A stretch of DNA of 15,715 bases. Source: an uncultured Slackia sp. (GTDB taxonomy: Bacteria; Actinomycetota; Coriobacteriia; Coriobacteriales; Eggerthellaceae). The translations under genes were made by a program, and so were the position numbers. The stretch is from the NCBI GenBank assembly GCA_900553775.1, contig USEZ01000028.1, forward strand, positions 1-15,715, read 5' to 3'. This document shows, one piece after another, positions 7,108 to 13,558 of this stretch. The stretch's first letter is position 1. Each line of letters opens with the position of its first letter. The notes below the pieces were generated by a model. That model made no database searches, was not told where the DNA came from, and saw only the letters and a list, made by a program, of their open reading frames with translations.

Positions 7108-8544
7108 ATGGAGGACAAGAAGAAGGGGATCGGGCTGTTCGGTCTGATCGGCATGGTGGTTTCATCGTGCATCGGATCGGGCGTGTTCGCCATCACTGGC
7201 CAGCTGGCGCAGGTGGCGTCTCCCGGCGCTGCGCTGATCGCGTGGCTTATCGTGGGCGTCGGATTCTTGATGCTCGCATTCTCGTTGAACAACCTGGTGG
7301 CCAAGCGCCCCGACCTGCACGGCATCTTCACGTATGCCGAAGAGGGCTTCGGCCCGTTCGCAGGCTTCATCTCCGGCTGGGGCTATTGGCTGTCCGCATG
7401 GCTTGGCAACGTGGCCTTCGCCACGATGATGATGTCCACGCTGGGTTATTTCTTCCCCGCGTTTCTGCCGGGCAACACCATTCCGTGCATCGCGATCGCG
7501 TCGGTGGTCATGTGGCTGCTCACGCTGCTGGTCATCCGTGGCGTGGAGAGCGCATCGCTTCTGAACGCCATCGTCATGGTGTGCAAGGTTGCCGCTATCG
7601 GCATATTCATTGTGTTCTCGATCTTCCTGTTCAATGCGGGCGTGTTCACCGCCGATTTCTGGGGCACGCTGTATAACAACGCCGTGGCCATGGGCGAGAT
7701 GGGCGCCGAGGCAACCGGTCTGGGCGGTCTGGGCAGCCAGGTCATGAACTGCATGATCATCATGATGTGGGTGTTCATCGGCATCGAGGGCGCTACGGTC
7801 GTCTCTTCGCGTGCCGAGAAGAAATCCGACGTGGGCAAGGCCACGGTCATCGGCCTGGTGTGCCTGCTTTTGATCTACATCGGCGCGTCGGTTCTGCCGT
7901 ACGGCTATATGCCCTATACCGAAATCGCCGCGCTCGATTACCCGGCCATGCTCTACGTGTTCGACGATATGGCTCCCGGCTGGGGCGGCGCGTTCATCTC
8001 GATCGCGATCATCGTTTCGGTGCTCGGCTCCTGGCTGTCGTTTACCATCCTTCCGGCCGAAACCACGTCCGAAATGGCGGAACACAAGCTGCTTCCCGCA
8101 TCGTGGGGCAAGCTCAACGACAAGAACTCCCCGCAGTTCAGCCTGCTGATCGTGGGCGCCTGCACGCAGGTCTTCATGCTCACGCTGATCTTCACCGAGG
8201 ATGCCTACAACTTCGCGTTCTCCATGTGCACGGTTGCCATCGTGATCACCTGGGCGCTTGCGGCGGCCTACCAGGTGAAGTTCTCGGCCGGCAAGCGCGA
8301 TTTCGGCCAGCTCGCCATCGGCGCGATCGCCGTGGCCTTCCAGGTCATCGGCGTGCTGTTCAACGGCTGGTCGTTCCTGCTTCTGACCTGCGTGGGCTAT
8401 ATCCCGGGCTTCTTCGTGTACGCCAAGGCGCGCAAAGAACAGGGGCTGGCGCTTTCCAAGGGCGAAAAGGCCGCCATGGGCGTCATCTCGGCTCTGGGCG
8501 TGGTCGCGCTCGTCATGCTGGCCATGGGCGTCATCAGCTTCTAG
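7108..8544 (+). CDS. APA-family basic amino acid/polyamine antiporter (ArcD-like)
   Basis: A 478-residue APC-superfamily permease with about twelve membrane helices. Helix 1 carries the substrate-loop motif GSGVFAI (23-29). The stretch YWLSAWLGNVAF (93-104), followed by STLGYFFP, is the pattern I know from arginine/ornithine and lysine-type antiporters (APA, 2.A.3.2). Such carriers exchange a basic amino acid for its decarboxylated or deiminated product across the inner membrane. The start is secure: AAGGAGGA at 7093-7100, seven bases before ATG. A PLP aminotransferase follows after 178 bp, so import of an amino acid and its transamination may be linked. No arc deiminase genes are in view, so arginine specificity is unproven. 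Expression is possibly controlled by the divergent LuxR protein and the upstream RNA structure. Confidence 0.87.
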   Translation: MEDKKKGIGLFGLIGMVVSSCIGSGVFAITGQLAQVASPGAALIAWLIVGVGFLMLAFSLNNLVAKRPDLHGIFTYAEEGFGPFAGFISGWGYWLSAWLGNVAFATMMMSTLGYFFPAFLPGNTIPCIAIASVVMWLLTLLVIRGVESASLLNAIVMVCKVAAIGIFIVFSIFLFNAGVFTADFWGTLYNNAVAMGEMGAEATGLGGLGSQVMNCMIIMMWVFIGIEGATVVSSRAEKKSDVGKATVIGLVCLLLIYIGASVLPYGYMPYTEIAALDYPAMLYVFDDMAPGWGGAFISIAIIVSVLGSWLSFTILPAETTSEMAEHKLLPASWGKLNDKNSPQFSLLIVGACTQVFMLTLIFTEDAYNFAFSMCTVAIVITWALAAAYQVKFSAGKRDFGQLAIGAIAVAFQVIGVLFNGWSFLLLTCVGYIPGFFVYAKARKEQGLALSKGEKAAMGVISALGVVALVMLAMGVISF

Positions 8545-8550
8545 CCTTTT

Positions 8551-8610
8551 CCGTCGCCGCCGTTGCTCGGCGCCGCCGCACGGGGAAACGCGGCGGCGCA
8601 TCGGCGACGG
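8551..8610 (+). repeat. Nested perfect hairpin after the antiporter gene
   Basis: An outer 9-bp perfect stem (8551-8559/8602-8610) encloses a 10-bp perfect stem (8570-8579/8590-8599) with the loop ACGGGGAAAC. It begins 7 bp after the antiporter stop. No T-tract follows, so it is not an ordinary terminator. It could protect the upstream message from 3' decay or partly uncouple the two genes. Confidence 0.55.
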
Positions 8611-8627
8611 GCGGCATATTCGACGAA

Positions 8628-8672
8628 TGCGGGATGTTTTCGGCTGACTCCTCATCCCGCACCTCGTTTTCC
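8628..8672 (+). terminator. Possible weak terminator/attenuator between antiporter and aminotransferase
   Basis: TGCGGGATG (8628-8636) pairs perfectly with CATCCCGCA (8653-8661) around a 16-base loop. CCTCGTTTT follows, with the T-run at 8667-8670. The spaced T-run makes termination partial at best. Confidence 0.35.
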
Positions 8673-8686
8673 GGCGTTTGAAAATC

Positions 8687-8706
8687 GGCCCGCGCCAAAG
8701 CGGGCC
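8687..8706 (+). promoter_or_regulatory. Hairpin directly upstream of the aminotransferase ribosome site
   Basis: GGCCCGC (8687-8693) pairs perfectly with GCGGGCC (8700-8706) around a six-base loop. The ribosome site AGAGAGGG begins only a few bases downstream, so folding could influence translation or mark a processed 5' end. Confidence 0.45.
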
Positions 8707-8722
8707 CGAGAGAGGGATCGAC

Positions 8723-9841
8723 ATGAACATCGCAACGATCGGCGTGGAAGACTGGCTCAACGTGTGGGAGAAAAGCGCGACCTACGATATCGCGCAGTCG
8801 ACGATCTCGTCCATGACCATGGACGAGATTCTCGCGCTCGACGGGGAGGCGGGCGCCACGTTTTACGAGCGCCTCGGCCGCGAGAAGATGAACTACGGCT
8901 GGATCGAGGGCTCGCCTGATTTCAAGGCCGAGGTGGCCAAGCTGTATAAAAACGTCGATCCCGACAATATCTTGCAGACCAACGGCGCGACGGGCGCGAA
9001 TTTGCTGGCGCTTATGGCGCTTGTGGAGCCGGGCGACCATGTGATCGCCGAATATCCCACCTATCAGCCGCTGTACGAGATTCCGCGCACGCTGGGCGCC
9101 GAGGTGGAATACTGGCATATCCGCGAAGAGAACGGCTGGAACCCCGATATCGAAGAGCTGAAAAAGCTCGTGCGTCCCGACACCAAGCTGATCTGCATCA
9201 ACAACGCCAGCAATCCGCTGGGCACGGTGCTGCCGACCGAAACGCTCGAACAGATCGTAGAAATAGCCTCGTCGGTGGGCGCCTACGTTCTTTCCGACGA
9301 GGTGTATCTGCCGCTGCAGGACACCGAATCGTTCGTCTCTATGGCCGATCTGTACGATAGGGCCGTGGTTTCCAACAGCCTTTCCAAAACCTATTCGGTT
9401 CCAGGCGTGCGTATCGGCTGGACCGTGTCGAACAAAGAGCTTGCCGACCGCTTCCGCGTGTATCGCGACTATACGATGATCTGCGACGGCGTGTTCAACG
9501 ACGCGCTCGCCGTGCATGTGCTGCGCAATCGCGAGAAGGTGCTCGAGCGCAATCGCGCGATCGTGTTCAACAACCTGGCCATCGTCCAAGAATGGGTGGA
9601 CGGCGAGCCGCGGGTGTCGTGGGTGCCGCCGAAGGCCGTTTCCACGTCGTATATCAAGCTCGACATTCCGATCGACGACGAGGAATTCTGCAAGCGCCTG
9701 CTTGCCGATCAGGGCGTGCTGCTGGTTCCCGGCAGCCGCTTCGAGCTTCCGCGCGGCGCGCGTCTGGGCTATTGCGCCCCCGAGCCCACGCTGCGCGAGG
9801 GGCTCAAGCGCCTGAGCGCGGCGTTGCGTCAGTTCGACTAA
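8723..9841 (+). CDS. PLP-dependent class I/II aminotransferase (fold type I)
   Basis: A 372-residue cytoplasmic enzyme of the aspartate aminotransferase fold. Visible landmarks are NNASNPLG with the cofactor-contacting Asn164, DEVY with Asp192 (pairs with the pyridine nitrogen) and Tyr195, SLSKTYSVPG with the Schiff-base Lys222, and RLGY with the carboxylate-binding Arg347. The ATG at 8723 follows AGAGGG by about 7 bp. A TTG at 8678 lies upstream of the leader hairpin and is unlikely. The usual NPTG is NPLG here. The protein resembles enzymes annotated simply as aminotransferase; some relatives of this broad group act on arginine-type substrates (capreomycidine-synthase-like), which I can neither confirm nor exclude. 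Next to a basic amino acid antiporter, a role in basic amino acid breakdown is plausible. Confidence 0.88.
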   Translation: MNIATIGVEDWLNVWEKSATYDIAQSTISSMTMDEILALDGEAGATFYERLGREKMNYGWIEGSPDFKAEVAKLYKNVDPDNILQTNGATGANLLALMALVEPGDHVIAEYPTYQPLYEIPRTLGAEVEYWHIREENGWNPDIEELKKLVRPDTKLICINNASNPLGTVLPTETLEQIVEIASSVGAYVLSDEVYLPLQDTESFVSMADLYDRAVVSNSLSKTYSVPGVRIGWTVSNKELADRFRVYRDYTMICDGVFNDALAVHVLRNREKVLERNRAIVFNNLAIVQEWVDGEPRVSWVPPKAVSTSYIKLDIPIDDEEFCKRLLADQGVLLVPGSRFELPRGARLGYCAPEPTLREGLKRLSAALRQFD

Positions 9842-9855
9842 GGCGAAACCGGGAC

Positions 9856-9909
9856 ATCCCGCGGCGCCGCATCCGCCGCTTGGCGGCCGAGGCGCCGGCG
9901 CCGCGGGAT
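9856..9909. repeat. Long perfect inverted repeat, first of the hairpin array
   Basis: ATCCCGCGGCGCC (9856-9868) and its exact complement (9897-9909) form 13 bp. An inner hairpin pairs CCGCC (9873-9877) with GGCGG (9882-9886). It starts 15 bp after the aminotransferase stop. There is no T-run on either side. Confidence 0.6.
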
Positions 9910-9915
9910 CGGGTC

Positions 9916-9976
9916 TCGGATGCGGCACGGCATACGGCGAAGGTTTCGTTGCCGTGCTGCATCCGATATCGGATGC
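9916..9976. repeat. 17-bp hairpin overlapping an 18-bp perfect palindrome
   Basis: 9916-9932 pairs with 9950-9966 (17 bp, one G-U). The 3' arm also belongs to the perfect palindrome 9959-9976, centred on GATATC, which can fold as GCATCCG-ATAT-CGGATGC. The two folds exclude each other. The heptamer GCATCCG or its complement occurs four times here: 9869, 9917, 9959 and 9970. Confidence 0.6.
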
Positions 9977-9977
9977 G

Positions 9978-10059
9978 GGCGGTTTTCCGCCATTGTGAGA
10001 AGCACATCTCTTACCGGATGGTTCTCCTTCGGGGCCGGCCGATGCCCCCTTTGCCGGCC
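9978..10059. repeat. Two further small hairpins in the array
   Basis: GGCGG-TTTT-CCGCC lies at 9978-9991. GGCCGGC (10033-10039) pairs with GCCGGCC (10053-10059). They fill the remaining space up to the shared terminator. Confidence 0.45.
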
Positions 10060-10070
10060 GGACGATAAAG

Positions 10071-10105
10071 CAGAAAGCCCGCGGTGTGGTGCCGCGGGCT
10101 TTCTG
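10071..10105. terminator. Strong bidirectional terminator between convergent genes
   Basis: CAGAAAGCCCGCGG (10071-10084) pairs perfectly with CCGCGGGCTTTCTG (10092-10105) around a 7-base loop. The stem has A-rich and T-rich ends on the respective strands. It lies between the aminotransferase (plus) and the TIM-barrel gene (minus, stop at 10139) and can serve both. Confidence 0.8.
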
Positions 10106-10138
10106 TGCGTCTATCGGCGGAAACGAACCGTGCGGGCG

Positions 10139-10828
10139 CTATGCCGCCACCACGGTGAGGTCGTTTTTCTGGCGATGGCGGTCCATGATCTTGCGTTCGA
10201 GCTCTTGCAGGGTGGGCGGCGTCCAGGAGATGGCGTTGGCGCCCGCGTCGACCGTGGCGAGGATGGATTCGTCGGTGGTGCCGCCGCTTGCCATGATGGG
10301 CATCTGCGGGAACGCGCGGCGGATATCGGCCACCACGTGCGGAGTCTCTTTGGCGGCCGCCACGTTGACGATGCGCGCCCCGGCGGCAATCTGGTCGAAG
10401 GCCATGCAGTCGAGCCTGGTCACGGTTACCACGATGGGCACGTCGACGCGTTCGGCCATGCGGGAAATCGTGGCCGGGTCGGTGGAGGCGTTCACCACGA
10501 CGCCCGCCACGCCCTGCATGTCGGAATGCACGGCCAGATCGACCGCGCGCCGGCCGGTGGTGACCGCGCCGCCCACGCCGGTGAGCACCGGCATCTCGGC
10601 CGCCGAAAGCAGCGCCTGGGTGATGGCGGGCTGGCAGGTGAACGGATAGACGGCCAGCACGGCATCGGCGTCGGAGTTGCGGATGATAGCGATGTCGGTG
10701 GAGAACAGCAGCGATTTCACGCAGTGTCCGTACAGGGAGATGCCGCTGCATTCCCGGATGGCTTCGGGGACGCGTATCCCCACGTTTCGCAGGGTCCCTT
10801 CTACAACGAACGGGTCGGCCTGGGACAT
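10139..10828 (-). CDS. Small TIM-barrel-like protein of unknown function
   Basis: A 229-residue soluble protein that I do not recognise by name. It shows alternating hydrophobic strands and helices of a (beta/alpha)8 barrel: DIAIIRNSDADAVLAVYP, PVLTGVGGA, GVAGVVVNAST, PIVVTVTRLD, ARIVNVAAA, and near the end IMASGGTTDESI (178-189) then GANAISWTPP (196-205). The late Gly-Gly segments resemble phosphate-binding loops of NanE, aldolase and ThiE-like barrels, so a phosphorylated ligand is possible. Some relatives are, to my memory, labelled only hydrolase. The ATG at 10828 has GGAGGTGA about 6 bp upstream. An upstream reading to 11032 crosses the promoter region and is rejected. It is transcribed divergently from pirin and ends at a shared terminator. 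Confidence 0.75.
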   Translation of the reverse strand: MSQADPFVVEGTLRNVGIRVPEAIRECSGISLYGHCVKSLLFSTDIAIIRNSDADAVLAVYPFTCQPAITQALLSAAEMPVLTGVGGAVTTGRRAVDLAVHSDMQGVAGVVVNASTDPATISRMAERVDVPIVVTVTRLDCMAFDQIAAGARIVNVAAAKETPHVVADIRRAFPQMPIMASGGTTDESILATVDAGANAISWTPPTLQELERKIMDRHRQKNDLTVVAA

Positions 10829-10866
10829 GCCGCTCACCTCCAATCTTTCGGTATATGACGGGAGAT

Positions 10867-10872
10867 ATTGTA
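10867..10872 (-). promoter_or_regulatory. Candidate -10 box of the TIM-barrel gene
   Basis: On the minus strand the hexamer reads TACAAT (five of six to consensus), about 40 bp before the ATG at 10828. I see no good -35 at the usual distance. The rest of 10829-11200, between the divergent genes, holds this box, the pirin -10 and a leader hairpin, and nothing else I can support. Confidence 0.45.
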
Positions 10873-11112
10873 GGCACGCGCCCGAGCCGCCCGCCGTCTC
10901 GTTTGCGAGCGTTGCCGAACCGATACTTCGTTTCACCTGGTATTCCTCGTTTGCTTGGCAATTGGGGAGCACGGCTTGCCCGCGGCTGCGCGCGGCGTGC
11001 GGCATGCGGCGGATCGGGCGGAATAGGGACATTCCGGTTTACGGGAGGCGCGCCCGTCCGGCACGAATGGCCGAGGCGGCCCGTCGCGCCCGCCGCGCGT
11101 TTTCCAGGGGTC

Positions 11113-11118
11113 TATAGT
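11113..11118 (+). promoter_or_regulatory. Candidate -10 box of the pirin gene
   Basis: TATAGT (five of six to consensus) lies 83 bp before the pirin ATG. No convincing -35 accompanies it. It would give a leader of about 75 bases that contains the hairpin at 11136-11172. Confidence 0.4.
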
Positions 11119-11135
11119 CGAGGCGATTCCATACG

Positions 11136-11172
11136 GGCCTCGGGCCTTCGCAGGCCGGTTTTGCGCGAGGCC
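11136..11172 (+). promoter_or_regulatory. Leader hairpin of the pirin gene
   Basis: GGCCTCG (11136-11142) pairs with CGAGGCC (11166-11172), and GGCC (11143-11146) pairs with GGCC (11153-11156) inside it, leaving an asymmetric bulge. It ends 17 bp before the AAGGAG ribosome site. Function unknown. Confidence 0.4.
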
Positions 11173-11200
11173 TCCATACGACGGCGACAAGGAGCTTATT

Positions 11201-12046
11201 ATGGAAAGAACGGTTGTGAAGAAGGTGTGCGGCATGCCTGCGGTAGACGGTGCAGGCGTGCATCTGGTGCGCGTGCTCGGGCCGGGCACGGTCGACGATT
11301 TCGATCCCATTCTGATGCTCGATTCCTTCGACAGCGAGAACCCCGATGACTACACGGCGGGTTTTCCCATGCATCCGCATCGCGGCATCGAGACGGTCAG
11401 CTACGTGTATAAAGGCCGCATGAGGCACGGGGACAGCCTGGGCAACGTCGACGAGATAGCCGATGGCGAAGTGCAGTGGATGTGCGCGGGGTCGGGCATC
11501 ATGCATGAAGAGGCCGTGCCTGCGGCCGAACGCCTTTTGGGCGTCCAGCTTTGGCTGAACCTGCCCGCCGCCGAGAAGATGTCGAAGCCGACGTATCGCA
11601 GCATCAAAAACGACGAGATACGAGAAATCGGGTTCGAAGGGGGATTCCTCCGTCTTCTGACGGGGTCGTTCGACGGCGTGCAGGGCGTAACGGGCGGCCA
11701 TCTTCCGCTCGACTACTACGACATCCATCTCAATGAGGGCGGCACGTTTTCGCTCGAGGTCGACCCCGACAGTTCGATCATGGTGTTCACGCTGCTCGGC
11801 AGCGTGGCGATCGCGGGCGAGCGCATCGCGCCGAAGACCGCGGCGAAGCTTTCTCCCGGCGATTCGGTGGCGATCTCTGCCGTGGACGGGCCCGCCCAGG
11901 TGCTGTTCATGCGTTCGCGCGCTTTGGGCGAGCCCGTCGCCTGGGGCGGTCCGATCGTGATGAACACGCACGAGCAGCTTGTCCGGGCGAACAGGGATCT
12001 GGCGCTCGGTACGTTCGTGCGCGATTCCATCGATTTCAGGGCATAG
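11201..12046 (+). CDS. Pirin family protein
   Basis: A 281-residue bicupin of normal pirin length. The metal-binding set is complete: His58 and His60 in FPMHPHRGIETVSYV, and His102 and Glu104 in GSGIMHEE, matching the iron ligands of characterised pirins. The second cupin half (about 150-281) keeps the fold but no metal ligands, as usual. Characterised pirins include quercetin dioxygenases and redox-dependent cofactors of transcription or metabolism, so the substrate here is open. The ATG at 11201 follows AAGGAG with a 7-bp spacer. It is a single-gene unit: divergent from the TIM-barrel gene, with the acetamidase 257 bp downstream behind its own leader. Confidence 0.92.
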   Translation: MERTVVKKVCGMPAVDGAGVHLVRVLGPGTVDDFDPILMLDSFDSENPDDYTAGFPMHPHRGIETVSYVYKGRMRHGDSLGNVDEIADGEVQWMCAGSGIMHEEAVPAAERLLGVQLWLNLPAAEKMSKPTYRSIKNDEIREIGFEGGFLRLLTGSFDGVQGVTGGHLPLDYYDIHLNEGGTFSLEVDPDSSIMVFTLLGSVAIAGERIAPKTAAKLSPGDSVAISAVDGPAQVLFMRSRALGEPVAWGGPIVMNTHEQLVRANRDLALGTFVRDSIDFRA

Positions 12047-12303
12047 CGTCAAAGGCCGCATGCGGGCGCCTCGGGCGCTCGATTCCTTCGCGCCGCCGGC
12101 TGCATCGACGTGCTCGCGGCTGTCTGCGGGCGCGCCGATCGCGTCTTCGGCGCTTACGGATGAAAACGAGCGTTTGACAGGATAGGCGTTTTCTTTCGCT
12201 GCGAATGTGTGATAGTGGGCTGCGATACAGAAAAGATGCCGCCCGGGCGTTTTCGGCCCCAGGCGGCATCCGTGTGCCGTTTCGTCTGCGAAAGGGGATA
12301 AGC
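12047..12303 (+). promoter_or_regulatory. Pirin-acetamidase spacer with possible promoter elements and a leader hairpin
   Basis: The spacer holds a perfect TTGACA (12174-12179) with no good -10 at 16-18 bp, and separately an extended -10-like TGTGATAGT (12208-12216). A 9-bp perfect hairpin pairs GATGCCGCC (12235-12243) with GGCGGCATC (12262-12270). A small hairpin TTTCG-TCTG-CGAAA (12280-12293) overlaps the AAAGGGG ribosome site (12291-12297) and could restrain translation. After pirin there is a weak hairpin (12064-12080) without a T-run. Confidence 0.4.
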
Positions 12304-13206
12304 ATGCAGATCATCGAAGAGCAGGTCTATGCGTTTTCCAAGAACAACGCGCCGTGCGCCACGGCGAAGCCCGGCGAGATTTTGAAATTCGTCACGAAAG
12401 ATTGCTTCAGCAACCGCATTCCCGACGAAAACACCACCATGGCCGACCTCGACTACACCTACGGCTTCGCCAACCCCGCGGCCGGCCCCGTGTATATCGA
12501 GGGCGCCGAGCCGGGCGATGTGCTGGTGGTCGATATCTATGAAATCGACGTGGCCGACGAGGGCACCGTCGCCACCGACGACCACTGCGGCCCGCTGTTC
12601 GAAGGCACCGACTACCGCACGAAGAAGATCAAAATCGAAGACGGCATGGCCGATTTCAACGGCGTGAAGTTCCCGATCGACCCCATGGTCGGCGTGATCG
12701 GCACCGCGCCCGACGGCGACGACGTGATCGACGGCTTCGTGGGCGCGCACGGCGGCAATATGGACAACAAGCTCATCACGCGCGGCGCGCGCCTGTATTT
12801 CCCCGTGCGCGTGCCGGGCGCCCTGCTGCAGATGGGCGACGTGCATGCCGCGATGGGCGATGGCGAGCTGTGCGGCACGGGCATCGAGATTCCCGCCGAA
12901 ATCACGGTGAAGGTGCAGCTGGTCAAGGGATTCGAGCTGCATTGGCCCGTGCTTGAGACGAAAGACAAGTGGTACGTGAACGCATGCGCTCCCAAATACG
13001 ACGAGGCGTTGATGAACGGCGCCAAGGAGATGCAGCGTCTGCTGATGGCCGTGACCGGCTGGGACGCCGTGGAAACCTATATGTATATGTCGGTGCGCTC
13101 CGACGTGGAAATCAGCCAGGGCTGCGAGCCGTGCGAGGTGCAGCTCTCGCTGCGCATCGGCACGCCGAAGCTTCCGCAGTTCGCGCCGCTCGTGCCGTGT
13201 CCGTAG
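12304..13206 (+). CDS. Acetamidase/formamidase family amidohydrolase
   Basis: A 300-residue cytoplasmic enzyme of the FmdA/AmdA family, which hydrolyses short amides to ammonia and the acid. Family signatures are HGGNMD (149-154) and GDVHAAMGDGELCGTGIE (178-195), with many conserved Asp, His and Glu residues around the presumed active site. The length fits the short, about 300-residue branch rather than the 400-residue formamidases. I chose the ATG at 12304 because AAAGGGG lies 6 bp upstream; an in-frame ATG at 12205 would read through the leader hairpin. The substrate could be acetamide, formamide or another small amide, and cannot be told from sequence. A strong terminator ends the unit, so the following permease is transcribed separately but may import a related nitrogen source. 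Confidence 0.88.
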   Translation: MQIIEEQVYAFSKNNAPCATAKPGEILKFVTKDCFSNRIPDENTTMADLDYTYGFANPAAGPVYIEGAEPGDVLVVDIYEIDVADEGTVATDDHCGPLFEGTDYRTKKIKIEDGMADFNGVKFPIDPMVGVIGTAPDGDDVIDGFVGAHGGNMDNKLITRGARLYFPVRVPGALLQMGDVHAAMGDGELCGTGIEIPAEITVKVQLVKGFELHWPVLETKDKWYVNACAPKYDEALMNGAKEMQRLLMAVTGWDAVETYMYMSVRSDVEISQGCEPCEVQLSLRIGTPKLPQFAPLVPCP

Positions 13207-13282
13207 GCTTGCCGTTTCTGGCTGCTCCGGGCCGAAATATCCAGGGTCATCGCCTGCGGGCATTGCGGCCTTCGTTCGTTTT

Positions 13283-13328
13283 CCGCCCCCGCATTCGCCG
13301 TCATGCCGGCGTGCGGGGGCGGTTTTTT
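13283..13328 (+). terminator. Strong intrinsic terminator after the acetamidase gene
   Basis: CCGCCCCCGCA (13283-13293) pairs perfectly with TGCGGGGGCGG (13312-13322). An inner stem pairs CGCCG with CGGCG (13296-13300/13307-13311), and six T follow (13323-13328). Confidence 0.9.
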
Positions 13329-13428
13329 CGGCCGAATTCCGTTCTCATTCCGCCTGCCGTCTTCATGGAGCCGTTCGCCGCTGCCGGCGGGGCGGACGCG
13401 GCGACTCGACGGCTATTTCCCCGTCGCT

Positions 13429-13461
13429 TTAGCATGATGAAGTGCTAAGATTCACATCATC
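13429..13461 (+). promoter_or_regulatory. Overlapping dyads at a candidate promoter of the PuuP-like permease
   Basis: TTAGCA (13429-13434) and TGCTAA (13443-13448) form one dyad with an 8-bp gap. GATGAAGTG (13436-13444) and CACATCATC (13453-13461) form a second, matching at eight of nine positions around an 8-bp centre. A -10-like TAAGAT (13446-13451) sits inside both. The region is markedly AT-richer than its surroundings. Operator function is inferred from symmetry and position. Confidence 0.4.
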
Positions 13462-13478
13462 GACAAATCAGACAAGAC

Positions 13479-13513
13479 CGAAGCCGGATGGACCGATGCG
13501 TCATCCGGCTTCG
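13479..13513 (+). promoter_or_regulatory. Perfect 12-bp leader hairpin before the PuuP-like permease
   Basis: CGAAGCCGGATG (13479-13490) pairs exactly with CATCCGGCTTCG (13502-13513) around an 11-base loop. It ends 45 bp before the permease ATG. No T-run follows, so a simple terminator is unlikely. With the terminator at 13283-13328 and the dyads at 13429-13461 it accounts for the visible structure of the 352-bp spacer. I see nothing in 13329-13428. Confidence 0.5.
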
Positions 13514-13558
13514 CTCGCGCCTGAGCCGGTACGGTTTCGGAAAGAAAGAGGAAGTCCA

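Noticed and set aside
6634..7147. Several small open frames on both strands in the luxR-antiporter spacer
   Set aside because: Their translations are Arg/Ala/Pro-rich with no ribosome site, and they overlap the predicted RNA stems.
7162..8760. Long minus-strand open frame (about 530 codons) opposite the antiporter
   Set aside because: It mirrors codon bias of a GC-rich gene: the translation is rich in His, Asp, Arg and Glu with no fold-like pattern, while the plus strand encodes a clear permease.
8534..9928. Minus-strand open frame opposite the aminotransferase
   Set aside because: The plus-strand gene has all PLP-enzyme motifs and a ribosome site; the antisense frame has none.
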